13,590 nucleotides of DNA. Source: Methanocorpusculaceae archaeon UBA425 (GTDB taxonomy: Archaea; Halobacteriota; Methanomicrobia; Methanomicrobiales; Methanocorpusculaceae). The stretch spans positions 156,658 through 170,247 of the forward strand of contig DAWV01000002.1 in NCBI GenBank assembly GCA_002506085.1, written 5' to 3'. Below are positions 13,327 to 13,590 of this stretch, one piece after another. Each line of letters begins with the position of its first letter. Position 1 is the first letter of the stretch. Made by a program: the position numbers and the translations under genes. The notes beneath the pieces are model-generated. The model was not told the DNA's origin and did no database searches. It saw only the letters and a list, made by a program, of their open reading frames with translations.

Positions 13327-13423
13327 ACAAGCGAGGGTCGAAGACCCGAGTTGGAGAGCAAACAGAATGTTTGTGAACAAGCGAGCGAAGCGAGTCGGAG
13401 AGCAAGTCGATAGACTTGCGAGC
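13327..13423 (+). repeat. Two tandem hairpin-bearing units of about 50 bases
   Basis: Units begin with ACAAGCGAG at 13327 and 13377 and share GGAGAGCAA. Between these conserved blocks the sequence differs but stays palindromic. Unit 1 has GGGTC-GAA-GACCC (13335-13347) and CAAACA-GAA-TGTTTG (13359-13373). Unit 2 has GCAAGTC-GATA-GACTTGC (13402-13419). Changed stems with kept pairing suggest that structure matters or that a palindrome-making process is at work. Confidence 0.65.
13371..13419 (+). repeat. 49-bp dispersed repeat, right copy
   Basis: This is the inverse of 163-211 with one mismatch at 13377. The two copies are about 13.2 kb apart in opposite orientation, so recombination between them could invert the whole intervening segment. 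Confidence 0.85.
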
Positions 13424-13427
13424 CCCC

Positions 13428-13528
13428 GGGGGCGAAGCCTTCGAGTACACCCGCCGTCGTATTGCGTTTCCTTTTTTGCGATGGTGCTGCGGAAGGGGGG
13501 CGAAGCCTTAGAGTACGTCCGAGGTCGT
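13428..13528 (+). repeat. Direct repeat of a GGGGGCGAAGCCTT segment
   Basis: Two segments of about 33 bases, starting near 13428 and 13496, share GGGGGCGAAGCCTT, then GAGTAC and a GTCGT end, with about five to six differences. Each contains the small GGC-GAA-GCC hairpin, the same GAA-loop style as the neighbouring units. Confidence 0.55.
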
Positions 13529-13540
13529 TTTTCGCCCCCC
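13495..13540. repeat. G-rich/C-rich hairpin at right end
   Basis: GGGGGGCGAA (13495-13504) pairs perfectly with TTCGCCCCCC (13531-13540) around a 26-base loop. The arms continue imperfectly as GGAA and CCTTTCC. It sits on the outer side of the 49-bp repeat, mirroring the C/G hairpin at 51-109. Confidence 0.65.
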
Positions 13541-13590
13541 CCTTTCCGGTGAACAGAATCGAATTTATTCAAGCGGGATTCTTTGGATGT

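Larger units (their letters stand above)
13186..13590. other. Non-coding, repeat-rich right end
   Basis: No believable gene is present; the open frame at 13289-13552 lies over palindromes and repeats. After the terminator come a small AAGTAA/TTACTT inverted repeat (13214-13219/13229-13234), the 17-bp motif (13239-13255), two tandem units of about 50 bases with hairpins (13327-13423), the right copy of the 49-bp repeat, and two related GC-rich segments (from about 13428 and 13496). The second of these sits in a long hairpin. Confidence 0.75.

Noticed and set aside
163..13419. Composite transposon or genomic island bounded by the inverted repeats
   Set aside because: There is no transposase, integrase or tRNA, and most enclosed genes are core metabolism with normal composition. 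Separate repeat insertions explain the pattern better.
13327..13423. CRISPR-like array
   Set aside because: There are only two units, with palindromic variable parts in place of unique spacers and no cas genes. It fits a hairpin repeat family.
13289..13552. Open reading frame of 87 residues at the right end, and minus-strand frames over the same DNA
   Set aside because: They overlap tandem hairpins and direct repeats, and no translation resembles a protein family.

Overview
The window looks like chromosomal DNA from a methanogenic archaeon, most likely a member of the Methanomicrobiales close to Methanocorpusculum. That assignment is inferred from gene content and style, not from a search. 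The signs are archaeal TATA-like boxes about 25-35 bases before several starts with short or no leaders, a two-subunit [4Fe-4S] fumarate hydratase, DapA/DapB, a 2x[4Fe-4S] ferredoxin, a DUF362 iron-sulfur protein, a DUF92 membrane protein, and a PKD-type surface protein. I see no RNA gene, transposase or CRISPR array.

Layout. Positions 1-464 are non-coding and full of hairpins and repeats. Positions 465-2382 hold two related six-helix HdeD/DUF308 membrane proteins (465-1052 on +, 1825-2382 on -) on either side of a MerR-like HTH plus coiled-coil protein (1141-1722). From a divergent promoter region (2383-2477) run a 626-residue protein with three PH/GRAM-like repeats, a zinc ribbon and a Yip1-like membrane domain, and, 8 bases later with a strong Shine-Dalgarno, a secreted protein with Ig-like and PKD domains (to 6121). 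Next comes an MsrA-MsrB fusion (6367-7386) whose MsrB half has no cysteine at all. Positions 7497-8818 encode the alpha and beta subunits of class I fumarate hydratase, coupled by an ATGA overlap. They converge, with one base between, on a DUF92 protein (8820-10025, -), preceded on the same strand by a DUF362 double-ferredoxin protein (10084-11187, -). Divergent from that are dapA (11303-12196), dapB (12189-12944, overlapping dapA by 8 bases) and a small ferredoxin (13012-13185). Positions 13186-13590 are again non-coding and repeat-rich.

How it fits together. The right half is core metabolism: malate/fumarate interconversion in the partial TCA pathway, lysine/diaminopimelate synthesis from aspartate semialdehyde, and ferredoxin electron transfer. 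The left half is envelope-related: membrane proteins of stress-linked families, a possible membrane-tethered PH/zinc-ribbon/Yip1 scaffold, and a surface adhesin-like protein. Its function is unknown and it is the best candidate for something undescribed.

The two ends carry the same composite repeat in opposite orientation: a 49-bp match with one mismatch and a 17-bp match with one mismatch, in mirrored order, each with a long G/C-rich hairpin on its outer side. The genes between are mostly housekeeping, so I read this as two insertions of a dispersed repeat family and not as a mobile island.
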